Of a DNA stretch of 64,000 nt, positions 55,964 to 64,000 are shown piece by piece. The notes beneath the pieces were generated by a model. That model saw only the letters and a list, made by a program, of their open reading frames with translations. It was not told where the DNA came from and made no database searches. This stretch comes from Burkholderia pyrrocinia (GTDB lineage Bacteria > Pseudomonadota > Gammaproteobacteria > Burkholderiales > Burkholderiaceae): contig NZ_CP024902.1 of assembly GCF_003330765.1 (NCBI RefSeq), forward strand, positions 1,550,001 through 1,614,000. The letters are read 5' to 3'. The translations under genes and the position numbers were made by a program. How positions within the stretch are numbered: position 1 is the first letter of the stretch; each line of letters opens with the position of its first letter.

Positions 55964-56977
55964 ATGGATCTGGACCAGATTGTCGCCGACGCGCAGCAGT
56001 CCTTTGAACAGGCTGCCGACATCACCACGCTCGAAAACGAGAAGGCACGATTTCTCGGCAAGTCGGGTGCGCTGACCGAGTTGCTGAAGGGCCTCGGCAA
56101 GCTCGATCCCGAAGCACGCAAGACTGAAGGCGCACGCATCAACGTCGTGAAGCAGCAGGTTGAAGCCGCGCTGACCGCACGTCGCCAGGCACTGGCCGAC
56201 GCGTTGTTGAATCAGCGCCTCGCCACCGAGGCGATCGACGTGACGTTGCCGGGCCGCGGCGCCGGTGCAGGCAGCCTGCACCCCGTGATGCGCACTTGGG
56301 AGCGCGTCGAACAGATTTTCGGCTCGATCGGCTTCGACGTGGCCGACGGCCCCGAAATCGAGACCGACTGGTACAACTTCACGTCGCTGAACAGCCCGGA
56401 GAACCATCCGGCGCGTTCGATGCAGGACACCTTCTACGTCGAAGGCAAGGACGCCGACGGCCGCCAGCTGCTGCTGCGCACGCACACGAGCCCGATGCAG
56501 GTGCGTTACGCGCGCATGAACCGTCCGCCGATCAAGGTGATCGCGCCGGGCCGCACGTATCGCGTGGACAGCGATGCGACCCACTCGCCGATGTTCAATC
56601 AGGTCGAGGGGCTGTGGATCGACGAAAACATCAGCTTCGCCGACCTCAAGGGCGTCTATACCGATTTCCTGAAGAAGTTCTTCGAGCGCGACGACATCCT
56701 CGTGCGCTTCCGTCCGTCGTATTTCCCGTTCACGGAACCGTCGGCCGAGATCGACATGATGTTCGAGCAAGGCAAGAACGCCGGCAAATGGCTCGAGATC
56801 TCCGGCTCGGGGCAGGTGCATCCGACCGTGATTCGCAACATGGGCCTCGATCCCGAGCGCTATATCGGCTTCGCGTTCGGCAGCGGCCTCGAGCGCCTGA
56901 CGATGCTGCGCTACGGCGTCCAGGATCTCCGGCTGTTCTTCGAGAACGACCTGCGTTTCCTGCGCCAGTTCGCGTAA
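55964..56977 (+). CDS. pheS: Phenylalanyl-tRNA synthetase alpha subunit
   Basis: A 337-residue class II synthetase subunit. An N-terminal coiled coil is followed by the catalytic core with [21 protein letters not shown], motif 2 around [21 protein letters not shown] and motif 3 [16 protein letters not shown] start it at ATG 55964 ([12 protein letters not shown]), giving the normal length; the frame is open upstream through ATG 55940 and ATG 55874, the latter crossing an intergenic repeat. It forms an alpha2-beta2 enzyme with PheT. Confidence 0.96.
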   Translation: MDLDQIVADAQQSFEQAADITTLENEKARFLGKSGALTELLKGLGKLDPEARKTEGARINVVKQQVEAALTARRQALADALLNQRLATEAIDVTLPGRGAGAGSLHPVMRTWERVEQIFGSIGFDVADGPEIETDWYNFTSLNSPENHPARSMQDTFYVEGKDADGRQLLLRTHTSPMQVRYARMNRPPIKVIAPGRTYRVDSDATHSPMFNQVEGLWIDENISFADLKGVYTDFLKKFFERDDILVRFRPSYFPFTEPSAEIDMMFEQGKNAGKWLEISGSGQVHPTVIRNMGLDPERYIGFAFGSGLERLTMLRYGVQDLRLFFENDLRFLRQFA

Positions 56978-57073
56978 CGCCGCTCGCCGCGCCGACCTGT
57001 GCCCGCGCACGCCCCGACGGACGATCCGACGGGGCCCGGGCGTCGATCTAACCTGTTTCGAACGTAGACATCC

Positions 57074-59503
57074 ATGCAATTCCCTGAATCCTGGTTGAGA
57101 ACCTTTGTCGACCCGCAGCTGACGACCGACGAACTGTCGCACGCGCTGACGATGGCGGGGCTCGAAGTCGAATCGCTGAGCAAGGCTGCGCCGCCGACGT
57201 CGAAGATCGTCGTCGGCCGCGTGCTCGAAGTCGTCAAGCATCCGGATGCGGACAAGCTCAATGTCTGCCAGGTCGACGCCGGCACCGGCGCGACGCTGAA
57301 TATCGTCTGCGGCGCGCCGAACGTGGCGCCCGGCATCAAGGTGCCGGTCGCGCTGGTCGGTGCGGAACTGCCGCCGGCAGAAGAGGGCGGCAAGCCGTTC
57401 GCGATCAAGCTGTCGAAGCTGCGCGGCGTGGAGAGCCAGGGGATGCTGTGCTCGGCGCGCGAGTTGAAGCTGTCCGAGGATCACAGCGGCCTGCTGGTCC
57501 TGCCGGAAGACACGCCGGTTGGCCAGGACATCCGCGAAACGCTCAATCTCGACGACACGATCTTCGAAATCAAGCTGACACCGAACAAGGCCGACTGCCT
57601 GTCCGTATTCGGCATCGCGCGCGAGACGGCAGCGATCACCGGTGCACCGTTGACGCCGGTCGACATCCGCCCGGTGCGCGTCGAGCTCGACGAGACGCTG
57701 CCGGTGCGCATTGCCGCCCCCGATCTGTGCGGCCGCTTCTCGGGTCGCGTGATCCGCGGCGTGAACGCGCATGCGAAGACCCCGCAGTGGATGGTCGAGC
57801 GCCTCGAGCGTTCGGGCCAGCGCAGCGTGTCGGCGCTCGTCGACATCTCGAACTACGTGATGTTCGAGCTTGGCCGCCCGTCGCACGTGTTCGATCTCGA
57901 CAAGATCCACGGCGGTATCGACGTGCGCTGGGGCAAGCGCGGCGAAACGCTGAAGCTGCTCAATGGCAACACGGTCGAACTCGACGAGACGGTCGGCGTG
58001 ATTTCGGACGACCGCCAGGTCGAAAGCCTGGCCGGCATCATGGGCGGCGACAGCACGGCCGTCACGCTCGACACGACCAACATCTATCTGGAAGCCGCGT
58101 TCTGGTGGCCGGACAGCATCCGCGGCCGCGCGCGCCAATACAACTTCTCGACCGATGCAGCCCATCGTTTCGAGCGCGGCGTCGATTACGCGACGACCGT
58201 CGAGCACGTCGAGCGCATTACGCAACTGATTCTCGAGATCTGCGGCGGCAAGGCCGGCCCGGTCGACGATCAATCCGTGAACCTGCCGCAGCGCGCGCCG
58301 GTGAAGATGCGCGTGTCGCGCGCGAACCGCATCATCGGCGTGAAGATCGGCGCCGACGAGATCGCGAGCATCTTCACGCGCCTCGGCCTGCCGTTCGAGC
58401 GTGAAGACGACGCGTTCCTCGTCACGCCGCCGTCGCACCGCTTCGACATCGAGATCGAGGAAGACCTGATCGAGGAAGTGGCGCGCATCTACGGCTTCGA
58501 GAAGATCCCGGCGCGTCCGCCGGTCGCGACGAGCGAAATGCGTGCGACCAACGAGACACGGCGCTCGATCCACGACATTCGTCACGCGCTCGCCGCGCGC
58601 GACTATGCGGAAACCGTCAACTTCAGCTTCGTCGATGCGGAGTGGGAGCACGATTTCGCCGGCAACGACAACCCGATCCGGCTGCTGAACCCGATCGCCA
58701 GCCAGCTTTCGGTGATGCGCACGTCGCTGTTCGGCAGCCTGATCGCCGTGCTGCGCCACAACCTGAACCGCCGCGCCGATCGCGTGCGCGTGTTCGAGTC
58801 GGGCCGCGTGTTCCTCGCCGATCCATCGGTGAAGGCCGGCGAGCTGGCGGTCGAAGGTCATGCGCAGCCGAAGCGCGTCGGCGCGCTCGCCTACGGTCCG
58901 GCACTCGACGAGCAGTGGGGCGCGGCGACCCGCGCGGTCGATTTCTTCGACGTGAAGGGCGATCTCGAGGCGCTGCTCGCGCCCGCGGCCGCGCGCTTCG
59001 TGAAGGCAGAGCATCCGGCCCTCCATCCGGGCCGCAGCGCGCGCATCGAGGTCGATGGCCGTGCGGTCGGCTGGATCGGCGAGCTGCACCCGCGCCTGAT
59101 GCAGAAGTACGAGCTGCCGCACGCGCCGGTGATGTTCGAGATCGATGCGGACGCGCTGATTGCGCGTGCGCTGCCCGCGCCGACCGACGTGTCGAAATTC
59201 CCGCCGGTACGTCGTGATATCGCCGTTGTCGTCGATCAGGCGGTCGAGGTTCAGGCACTTTTTGACGAAATGAAGAAGGCGCTTGCCGAAGAGGCCTGCC
59301 GATTCGTTCAGAAGGTTGTACTCTTCGACGAATTTCGTGCAAAATCAAATACTTCCGGTGGTCTTGCCGCGCACGAGAAGAGCCTTGCCTTCCGCGTGAC
59401 GCTGCAGGACGCGGCTGGCACGCTACAGGACGAGGTCGTCGATCAGGCGATCCAGACGCTGGTCGAGCGGATGGCTCGTGCTGGTGCGCGTCTGCGCGGC
59501 TAA
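57074..59503 (+). CDS. pheT: Phenylalanyl-tRNA synthetase beta subunit
   Basis: An 809-residue subunit of normal length. Domain order: N-terminal [17 protein letters not shown], a tRNA-binding OB fold (about 40-150, [21 protein letters not shown]), the B3/B4 editing region, B5, the catalytic-like core ([17 protein letters not shown]) and a C-terminal FDX-ACB anticodon domain. It follows pheS by 96 bases. A hairpin with T-run follows its stop. Confidence 0.97.
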   Translation: MQFPESWLRTFVDPQLTTDELSHALTMAGLEVESLSKAAPPTSKIVVGRVLEVVKHPDADKLNVCQVDAGTGATLNIVCGAPNVAPGIKVPVALVGAELPPAEEGGKPFAIKLSKLRGVESQGMLCSARELKLSEDHSGLLVLPEDTPVGQDIRETLNLDDTIFEIKLTPNKADCLSVFGIARETAAITGAPLTPVDIRPVRVELDETLPVRIAAPDLCGRFSGRVIRGVNAHAKTPQWMVERLERSGQRSVSALVDISNYVMFELGRPSHVFDLDKIHGGIDVRWGKRGETLKLLNGNTVELDETVGVISDDRQVESLAGIMGGDSTAVTLDTTNIYLEAAFWWPDSIRGRARQYNFSTDAAHRFERGVDYATTVEHVERITQLILEICGGKAGPVDDQSVNLPQRAPVKMRVSRANRIIGVKIGADEIASIFTRLGLPFEREDDAFLVTPPSHRFDIEIEEDLIEEVARIYGFEKIPARPPVATSEMRATNETRRSIHDIRHALAARDYAETVNFSFVDAEWEHDFAGNDNPIRLLNPIASQLSVMRTSLFGSLIAVLRHNLNRRADRVRVFESGRVFLADPSVKAGELAVEGHAQPKRVGALAYGPALDEQWGAATRAVDFFDVKGDLEALLAPAAARFVKAEHPALHPGRSARIEVDGRAVGWIGELHPRLMQKYELPHAPVMFEIDADALIARALPAPTDVSKFPPVRRDIAVVVDQAVEVQALFDEMKKALAEEACRFVQKVVLFDEFRAKSNTSGGLAAHEKSLAFRVTLQDAAGTLQDEVVDQAIQTLVERMARAGARLRG

Positions 59504-59512
59504 GGAGAGGGT

Positions 59513-59536
59513 CCGCCCGTTCGCGGGCGGCTTTTT
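59513..59536 (+). terminator. Terminator between pheT and ihfA
   Basis: CCGCCCG (59513-59519) pairs with CGGGCGG (59524-59530) around a TTCG tetraloop, followed by CTTTTT. It is short, so partial read-through into ihfA is plausible. Confidence 0.8.
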
Positions 59537-59567
59537 CCCCATCGTAAGTTTTGATTCAACGCGCTGT

Positions 59568-59963
59568 ATGGCAGATATGAACGACATGACCTCGAGTGAA
59601 TTCGAAGCCCTCCTGACGGCGCAACGCAGCGCCATGAACCGCGACGCTTCCGCGCCGGCGTCCACCGAGACGCCCACGCTGACGAAGGCGGAACTGGCGG
59701 AGCTGCTGTTCGACAGCGTCGGGCTGAACAAGCGTGAAGCGAAGGACATGGTCGAGGCGTTTTTCGAAGTGATCCGCGACGCGCTCGAAAACGGCGAAAG
59801 CGTCAAGCTGTCGGGGTTCGGCAATTTTCAGCTGCGCGACAAGCCGCAACGTCCGGGTCGCAATCCGAAGACGGGCGAGGCGATTCCGATCGCGGCCCGC
59901 CGGGTGGTAACCTTCCACGCGAGCCAGAAGCTGAAGGCGCTGGTCGAAAACGGCACGGAGTAA
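59568..59963 (+). CDS. ihfA: Integration host factor subunit alpha
   Basis: A 131-residue DNA-bending protein of the HU/IHF family. The core begins [23 protein letters not shown] and contains [26 protein letters not shown] with the intercalating Pro arm. About 35 residues precede the core ([19 protein letters not shown]...), which E. coli IhfA lacks. Three in-frame ATG codons (59568, 59577, 59586) could start it; all retain most of the extension. It lies at the usual place after pheT and before a MerR gene. Confidence 0.93.
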   Translation: MADMNDMTSSEFEALLTAQRSAMNRDASAPASTETPTLTKAELAELLFDSVGLNKREAKDMVEAFFEVIRDALENGESVKLSGFGNFQLRDKPQRPGRNPKTGEAIPIAARRVVTFHASQKLKALVENGTE

Positions 59964-60026
59964 CGCCCCCGCGCGCCGACCTCCCTGCGCGGCTGCCACG
60001 CACCCCTTAACGACGGTTAACCGACG

Positions 60027-60440
60027 ATGACCACTACGGTTGAGAAAGTCGTCTTGCCTCCGATTCCCGCGAAGCGCTACTTCACGATCGGCGAAGTCAG
60101 CGAACTGTGCGGGGTCAAGCCGCATGTGCTGCGTTATTGGGAACAGGAATTCACTCAGTTGCGGCCGGTGAAGCGGCGCGGCAATCGTCGGTATTACCAG
60201 CATCACGAAGTGCTGCTGATCCGGCGGATTCGCGAGTTGCTGTACGAGCAGGGGTTCACGATCAACGGCGCCCGCAACCGGCTCGATTCGCCGGGCGGCG
60301 AGCGGGCCGCGGCGGCACCCGTCGAGCAGGAGGTGCAGGGCGCCGACGCGCGCGTGCCGGGCAAGCCGGGCGCTACCGTCGACGTCATTGCGTTACGGCA
60401 GGCGTTGGTCGACGTGATCGACGGACTGAAGCACGACTGA
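60027..60440 (+). CDS. MerR-family transcriptional regulator
   Basis: A 137-residue regulator. The N-terminal MerR winged helix is clear (YFTIGEVSELCGVKPHVLRYWEQEF, residues about 18-42, and RRYYQHHEVLLIRRI). The C-terminal part is short and carries no cysteines that would bind metal. It follows ihfA by 63 bases, as in many Proteobacteria, but its regulon is not known to me. Confidence 0.92.
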   Translation: MTTTVEKVVLPPIPAKRYFTIGEVSELCGVKPHVLRYWEQEFTQLRPVKRRGNRRYYQHHEVLLIRRIRELLYEQGFTINGARNRLDSPGGERAAAAPVEQEVQGADARVPGKPGATVDVIALRQALVDVIDGLKHD

Positions 60441-60464
60441 GCGCGGAGCGCGAACGATGAAATG

Positions 60465-60499
60465 AAAAGCCCGGTTGGCACAGCGCCACCGGGCTTTTT
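60465..60499. terminator. Bidirectional terminator between the MerR gene and the lipoprotein gene
   Basis: AAAAGCCCGGT (60465-60475) with GGC (60477-60479) pairs with GCC and ACCGGGCTTTT (60485-60498), with A-rich and T-rich outer flanks. It serves both convergent genes. Confidence 0.88.
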
Positions 60500-60520
60500 C
60501 ACGCGTGTCGTGCACGCGTA

Positions 60521-62731
60521 TCAACGCAACGCGAGCGGATTCTTCTGCCCCATGTCGACGACCAGCGTACCGTCCGGCAGCATCCGCACCGAGCCCTGCG
60601 CGACCTGGCTGCGGTAGCCGTACAGGTCGAAACGCATCGGGCCGGCCTCGGCCGAATTCCGGATCAGCGCGCGCACGTTCAGTTCGAGCACGTTGAACAT
60701 TTTCATGTCGCCGCTTTCCATCCACATGTAGCTCGGCGCATCGATCTGCGGCCGTTTCGGCGCGGGCGCGCCTGCCGCGCGCCGGAACGTGAGGCGCAGC
60801 CCGTCGCGCTCGACCGTTGCCTGCCCGAGCTTGCCGTTCAGCACGGGCGGCGGGAACACGGTGTACTGGTCGAGCACGAGCGTGTCGCCGCGCAGTTCCG
60901 CGCCGCGACGCTGCAGCGGCGTCAACGAAGCGAGTTCGATGCCGAGCGAGCGCAGCAGCTTTGCCTGCGGAATGCCCAGCACCGACACCTGGGACGGCTT
61001 GAACGCGAGGTGCCGGTCGTCGAGCACGGACAGCGAACCCTTCATGTCGGTCGGCAGCCAGACGCCCGGCACGTGATTCCACAGCTTGATGCCGCCCTGG
61101 ACGCGCAGGTTCTGGCCGTCCGCGCTCAGTTGCAGGTCGTTCAGCGAGCGCGGCGAGTAGTCGAGCAGGTAGTTGTTGAAGAGCGCGGACATCGCCTTCC
61201 ACGACTCGACGACCGTGCCGCCAAGAATGCGGATGTCGTACTGGTTCGGATTGTCGAGATCGACAGGCTCGCCGGGTCGCTTCGACACGAGTTCCACGTC
61301 GAGATCCTCGACATGAAAGCCGATATCGCCGGACAGGTTGAAGTCGACGTTGTGCAGATGGATCGTCGGGTTGCGGTTCGATACGTGCCGTTCGTTGAAC
61401 GGCGTGGTCGACGAGCGTCGCATCGCGACCTTCTGCATGCCGGGTCGCGCGGTGTCCGCCGCGAGCGCGTAGGCTTCCCAGTGCTGGCGCACGTCGCGCA
61501 GCGCATTCTGCTGCGCGGCGAGGAAGCTGTCGTTCAGGCGCGCGGCCGCGTTGCCGAGCGGCGCACCGCTGGCCGGGCCCGTGTACGAAGGCATCCGGAT
61601 TGCCATCGCACCGCTTTCGTCGAAATTGAAATAGCCGGCCGACACCTGGTCGCGATAGTGATACAGATCGAACACGAAATTCTGGTCGCGCTTCGCCGGA
61701 TCTACCGGGCCGATCAGGATGTCCGCGTTCATTGGCATCGAGCGCATGAACTTCACGTCGCCGCCGCGAATGAACATCGCCTGCTGCGGTGCGTTCGCAG
61801 GCATCGCGAAGCCCGCATGCGTGCCGTCGTCGAGCGTCAGGTCGAGGCCAGCCGGCGTCACGCGCAGTGCGGTAATCGTGAGCTTCAGGCGCGGCGGCGG
61901 CATCAGCTTGTCGACCGACATCACGAGATCGTCGCCGGCGAGCCGCGCGATCGGCGTCTGGACCTTCAGCAGGTCGGCCATCTTCACGTTGGCTGCGCGC
62001 ATCACGGGCTGCGCGTTGATGCCCGATACGCGCACGCCGGTCGGGTGGAACACGAGCTGGCTGCCGTCGCGGATCGCGAGCGTGCCGGTCAGCGAGAACG
62101 GTACCCAGCCGTCGCGCTGCATTTCGCCTTGCAGGTGAATCACGCCGTCGCCTGCCGACACGGCGAGCTTGCGCAGCGGCGCGTTACGGTAGCCGAAGAT
62201 GTAGGTGTCGAAGAGGGCGGTCAGCTTCGCGTTGTCGAGCGTGACCGTGCCTCCATGCACGTCGATCTCGAAGCTCGTCGGATCGTCGAACACGATCGGC
62301 GCGCCGGCCTGCGTCGGCACGAGCGTGGCCGACAACTGATGGATGAAGAAGCCGAGGTTGTTGACGATGCGGAAATCGACGTCGCGCAGAAACGTCATCG
62401 CACCGTTCTGGCCCGAGTCGCGCAGCGTGAACGGGCGCGGCTGCGTGAGGTTGATCGATGCGAGCGAAGGCACGGTGCGCGCGATCTGCTGCTCGCGGGC
62501 GAGGCGTTCGGCTTTTGTGCGTTCGATCTTCGTCGACGCGGACGACGGGTTGCCGTCGCGCTGCGCGGCCGGTTCCGCACAGCCGGCGCAGAGCAGCGCG
62601 AGCGCAAGCGCGCCGCAGCCGAACACGCGGGATGTCGTATGCGAGACCGGGGCGGCCGCGCGTCGCAGGCTGGAAATCCAGTCGAAAATTGCCAAAGGCG
62701 AGCGATGGCCGCGCCGGACCGCATTCCGCAT
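60521..62731 (-). CDS. Lipoprotein with an internal duplication, unknown function
   Basis: A 736-residue envelope protein. ATG 62731 has GGAGA seven bases upstream. A long N-region precedes a signal with lipobox LLCAGC near residue 50. The rest consists of two homologous halves (about residues 110-390 and 440-715). Paired segments include FLRDVDFRIVNNLGFFIHQL with LHNVDFNLSGDIGFHVEDL, GGTVTLDNAKLTALFDTYIF with GGTVVESWKAMSALFNNYLL, and MPPPRLKLTITALRV with FPPPVLNGKLGQATV. The halves end FDLYHYRDQVSAGYFN and FDLYGYRSQVAQGSVR. I do not recognise a family. Much of each half looks like beta-structure. Confidence 0.85.
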   Translation of the reverse strand: MRNAVRRGHRSPLAIFDWISSLRRAAAPVSHTTSRVFGCGALALALLCAGCAEPAAQRDGNPSSASTKIERTKAERLAREQQIARTVPSLASINLTQPRPFTLRDSGQNGAMTFLRDVDFRIVNNLGFFIHQLSATLVPTQAGAPIVFDDPTSFEIDVHGGTVTLDNAKLTALFDTYIFGYRNAPLRKLAVSAGDGVIHLQGEMQRDGWVPFSLTGTLAIRDGSQLVFHPTGVRVSGINAQPVMRAANVKMADLLKVQTPIARLAGDDLVMSVDKLMPPPRLKLTITALRVTPAGLDLTLDDGTHAGFAMPANAPQQAMFIRGGDVKFMRSMPMNADILIGPVDPAKRDQNFVFDLYHYRDQVSAGYFNFDESGAMAIRMPSYTGPASGAPLGNAAARLNDSFLAAQQNALRDVRQHWEAYALAADTARPGMQKVAMRRSSTTPFNERHVSNRNPTIHLHNVDFNLSGDIGFHVEDLDVELVSKRPGEPVDLDNPNQYDIRILGGTVVESWKAMSALFNNYLLDYSPRSLNDLQLSADGQNLRVQGGIKLWNHVPGVWLPTDMKGSLSVLDDRHLAFKPSQVSVLGIPQAKLLRSLGIELASLTPLQRRGAELRGDTLVLDQYTVFPPPVLNGKLGQATVERDGLRLTFRRAAGAPAPKRPQIDAPSYMWMESGDMKMFNVLELNVRALIRNSAEAGPMRFDLYGYRSQVAQGSVRMLPDGTLVVDMGQKNPLALR

Positions 62732-63080
62732 CGTCTGTCTCCATGTCTTGTCGTGATCGACGGCGGTGCGCGCCAACGCACGGCGCAAGCGTCGATGCCG
62801 TGCAGTGTGTCATAGCGTGCTAGAGCGGCGTTACCAAACAACGGGCGCTCGGGCGCGGCGAGCCGGCGGGCGGCGGGACAATGGATTCGGGGTAGCCGGG
62901 CGACCGGATCAAACGGTCGTTTGGTTTGTGCGGGCCGTCGTGCCGGCGTCCTTTGCGGCGACGGGGCAAACCTGCCGCCAGCCTTGGTTGGCGCGGGTTT
63001 CACCGGATTCACGATGCGGCGGCCGGTGCGATCGAAGCCGGCGTACGATCCGGCCCCGTCGTGGCCGCCGGCGGGGCCGA
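62732..63080. other. Intergenic stretch without recognised features
   Basis: This 349-base gap lies upstream of the duplicated lipoprotein gene and downstream of the phosphatase gene (both minus strand). It must hold the lipoprotein promoter, but I see no clear -10/-35 pair, no strong hairpin with T-run and no convincing reading frame. Confidence 0.5.
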
Positions 63081-63959
63081 TCAGGCCAGCATGCGCTGCC
63101 GGATTGCGTTCAGCGTTGCCTGGTCGAGTTGCAGGCCGTTGTCGATGTACGACGTCATCGAGCCGTACGACGCCGTGACCTGATCGAATGCCGCCTGCAG
63201 ATAGTCGACGTGCGCTCCTTGCAGCGCAGTCATCATGTCTGCCGCATTTTGCCCGCCGGCTTTTTGAGCCTGGGCGACAGAGGCGGCGATTTCGGATGCG
63301 CTATAGACGTTGGTCAGCAAGTAGTCGGCGAGCATCGTTTGCTGAGAGATGCCGAGGATCGTGTGCAGAATGGCGGTCGCCCAGCCGGTGCGATCCTTGC
63401 CGGCCGTGCAGTGGAAAACCAGGTTTTCGCCAGTGTCGGCGAAGCCGGTGAATAGCGCGTGATAGCTTGCATGCGCTGTGTCCGACGTTACGAACGCCCG
63501 GTACATGCTCAGCATGAAGGCCGTCGCGGTTGCGCCGGTAGTCGGAATCGGGTCGATACTGGCGGCCCCGAGCACGTTGAGGTTTTGCCAGGTGGCGCCG
63601 GCCAGCGGCACGTCCGGTTGCGTCTTGATCTCGGCGGGCGTGCGCAGGTCGCAGACCTGCTTGATGCCGAGCGTGCCGACGGTGGCGACGTCGACGGCGG
63701 ACAACGCGAGTGCGGATGACCGATAGATCAGGCCTTTCCTCATCGTCGCGCCGCTGGTCGTCACGTAGCCGGTTCCGGCCGGCCCGGCCGTGTCGCGAAA
63801 GTTCGACGCCGAACCCAGCCGCGGTGTCGTGACCGGTGCGACTGAAATCGAGTCGCCTCCGCATGCCGACAGAAGCGACGTGCTCCCCAGTGCCACACCT
63901 ATCGTTCCGGCGCTCAGCCGGAGAAAATGTCGACGGGAAATTTCGTTTTTCTGATGCAT
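63081..63959 (-). CDS. Tat-exported tyrosine phosphatase-like lipoprotein
   Basis: A 292-residue protein of the tyrosine phosphatase (Tyr_phosphatase_3) family. The N-terminus has a twin-arginine motif SRRHFLRLSAG (residues 8-18) and ends in LLSAC, a lipobox, so the enzyme is predicted to be folded before export and lipid-anchored. The body begins RLGSASNFRDTAG and contains DLRTPAEI, and the active-site loop HCTAGKDRTG near residue 183 with the Cys nucleophile and Arg. Substrates may be phosphoproteins or phosphoinositide-like lipids; unknown. About 40 bases of upstream sequence remain in the window. Confidence 0.9.
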   Translation of the reverse strand: MHQKNEISRRHFLRLSAGTIGVALGSTSLLSACGGDSISVAPVTTPRLGSASNFRDTAGPAGTGYVTTSGATMRKGLIYRSSALALSAVDVATVGTLGIKQVCDLRTPAEIKTQPDVPLAGATWQNLNVLGAASIDPIPTTGATATAFMLSMYRAFVTSDTAHASYHALFTGFADTGENLVFHCTAGKDRTGWATAILHTILGISQQTMLADYLLTNVYSASEIAASVAQAQKAGGQNAADMMTALQGAHVDYLQAAFDQVTASYGSMTSYIDNGLQLDQATLNAIRQRMLA

Positions 63960-64000
63960 TCAATGCCCTTTGTCGGAGACGGTTGCAAGAAGTCGCGACC

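Noticed and set aside
55703..59122. Very long minus-strand open frame (1139 codons) opposite pheS and pheT
   Set aside because: It is antisense to pheST, with repetitive Arg/His/Asp/Val-rich composition and no domain. It is a GC-bias shadow despite its length.

Overview
The window looks like a chromosomal segment of a Burkholderia, most likely of the cepacia complex. The base composition is uniformly GC-rich. The protein families read as typical betaproteobacterial versions, and the layout (relA - tRNA-Val - thrS - infC - rpmI - rplT - pheS - pheT - ihfA - merR) is the usual core arrangement there. The species assignment is inference. I saw no rRNA operon, prophage, integrase, CRISPR array or complete insertion sequence. 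The one mobile-looking element is a short non-coding inverted-repeat element at 6199-6485.

Layout. (1) 1-9084: an inositol uptake and catabolism cluster. It holds the end of a sugar ABC ATPase, its permease, two TIM-barrel isomerase/dehydratase proteins, a myo-inositol 2-dehydrogenase (IolG), a second Gfo/Idh/MocA dehydrogenase, an RpiR-type regulator and a convergent methylmalonate/malonate-semialdehyde dehydrogenase (mmsA/iolA). (2) 9170-16477: a LysR regulator divergent from mmsA, a TusA-like protein, a hypothetical protein, then a response regulator - LysM/FecR protein - CHASE2 histidine kinase module followed by a lipoprotein. (3) 16530-25045: galU and valS (minus), uvrD-type helicase plus MTA/SAH nucleosidase (plus), and a fosmidomycin-resistance-like MFS pump (minus). 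(4) 25287-33235: a chemoreceptor with a candidate sigma-28 promoter, and a four-gene aromatic-acid-type efflux operon (outer membrane factor, FUSC pump, DUF1656, HlyD adaptor) with a divergent LysR regulator. (5) 33353-44536: small and housekeeping genes including a metallophosphoesterase, FAD-linked oxidase, wrbA, yihY, Mpo1-like, a CBS protein, an MFS-acyltransferase fusion, aroC and ETF-quinone oxidoreductase. (6) 44715-49709: an SDR, a thioesterase, a PAS-LuxR regulator, succinyl-CoA:3-ketoacid CoA-transferase (scoAB), an alpha/beta hydrolase and a RidA protein. (7) 49754-60440: stringent response and translation genes. (8) 60521-63959: an internally duplicated lipoprotein and a Tat-exported tyrosine phosphatase.

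The strongest unexplained signal lies between tRNA-Val and thrS. A 14-codon reading frame with four threonine codons (52224-52268) is followed by a rho-independent terminator (52310-52345), and the two are linked by mutually exclusive base pairings. This is the layout of classical ribosome-stalling attenuation, so thrS (and possibly the translation genes behind it) appears to be controlled by threonyl-tRNA supply. Other notable items are the nested-palindrome element at 6199-6485, the ATC start codon of infC, an N-terminally extended IhfA, and the duplicated lipoprotein at 60521-62731.
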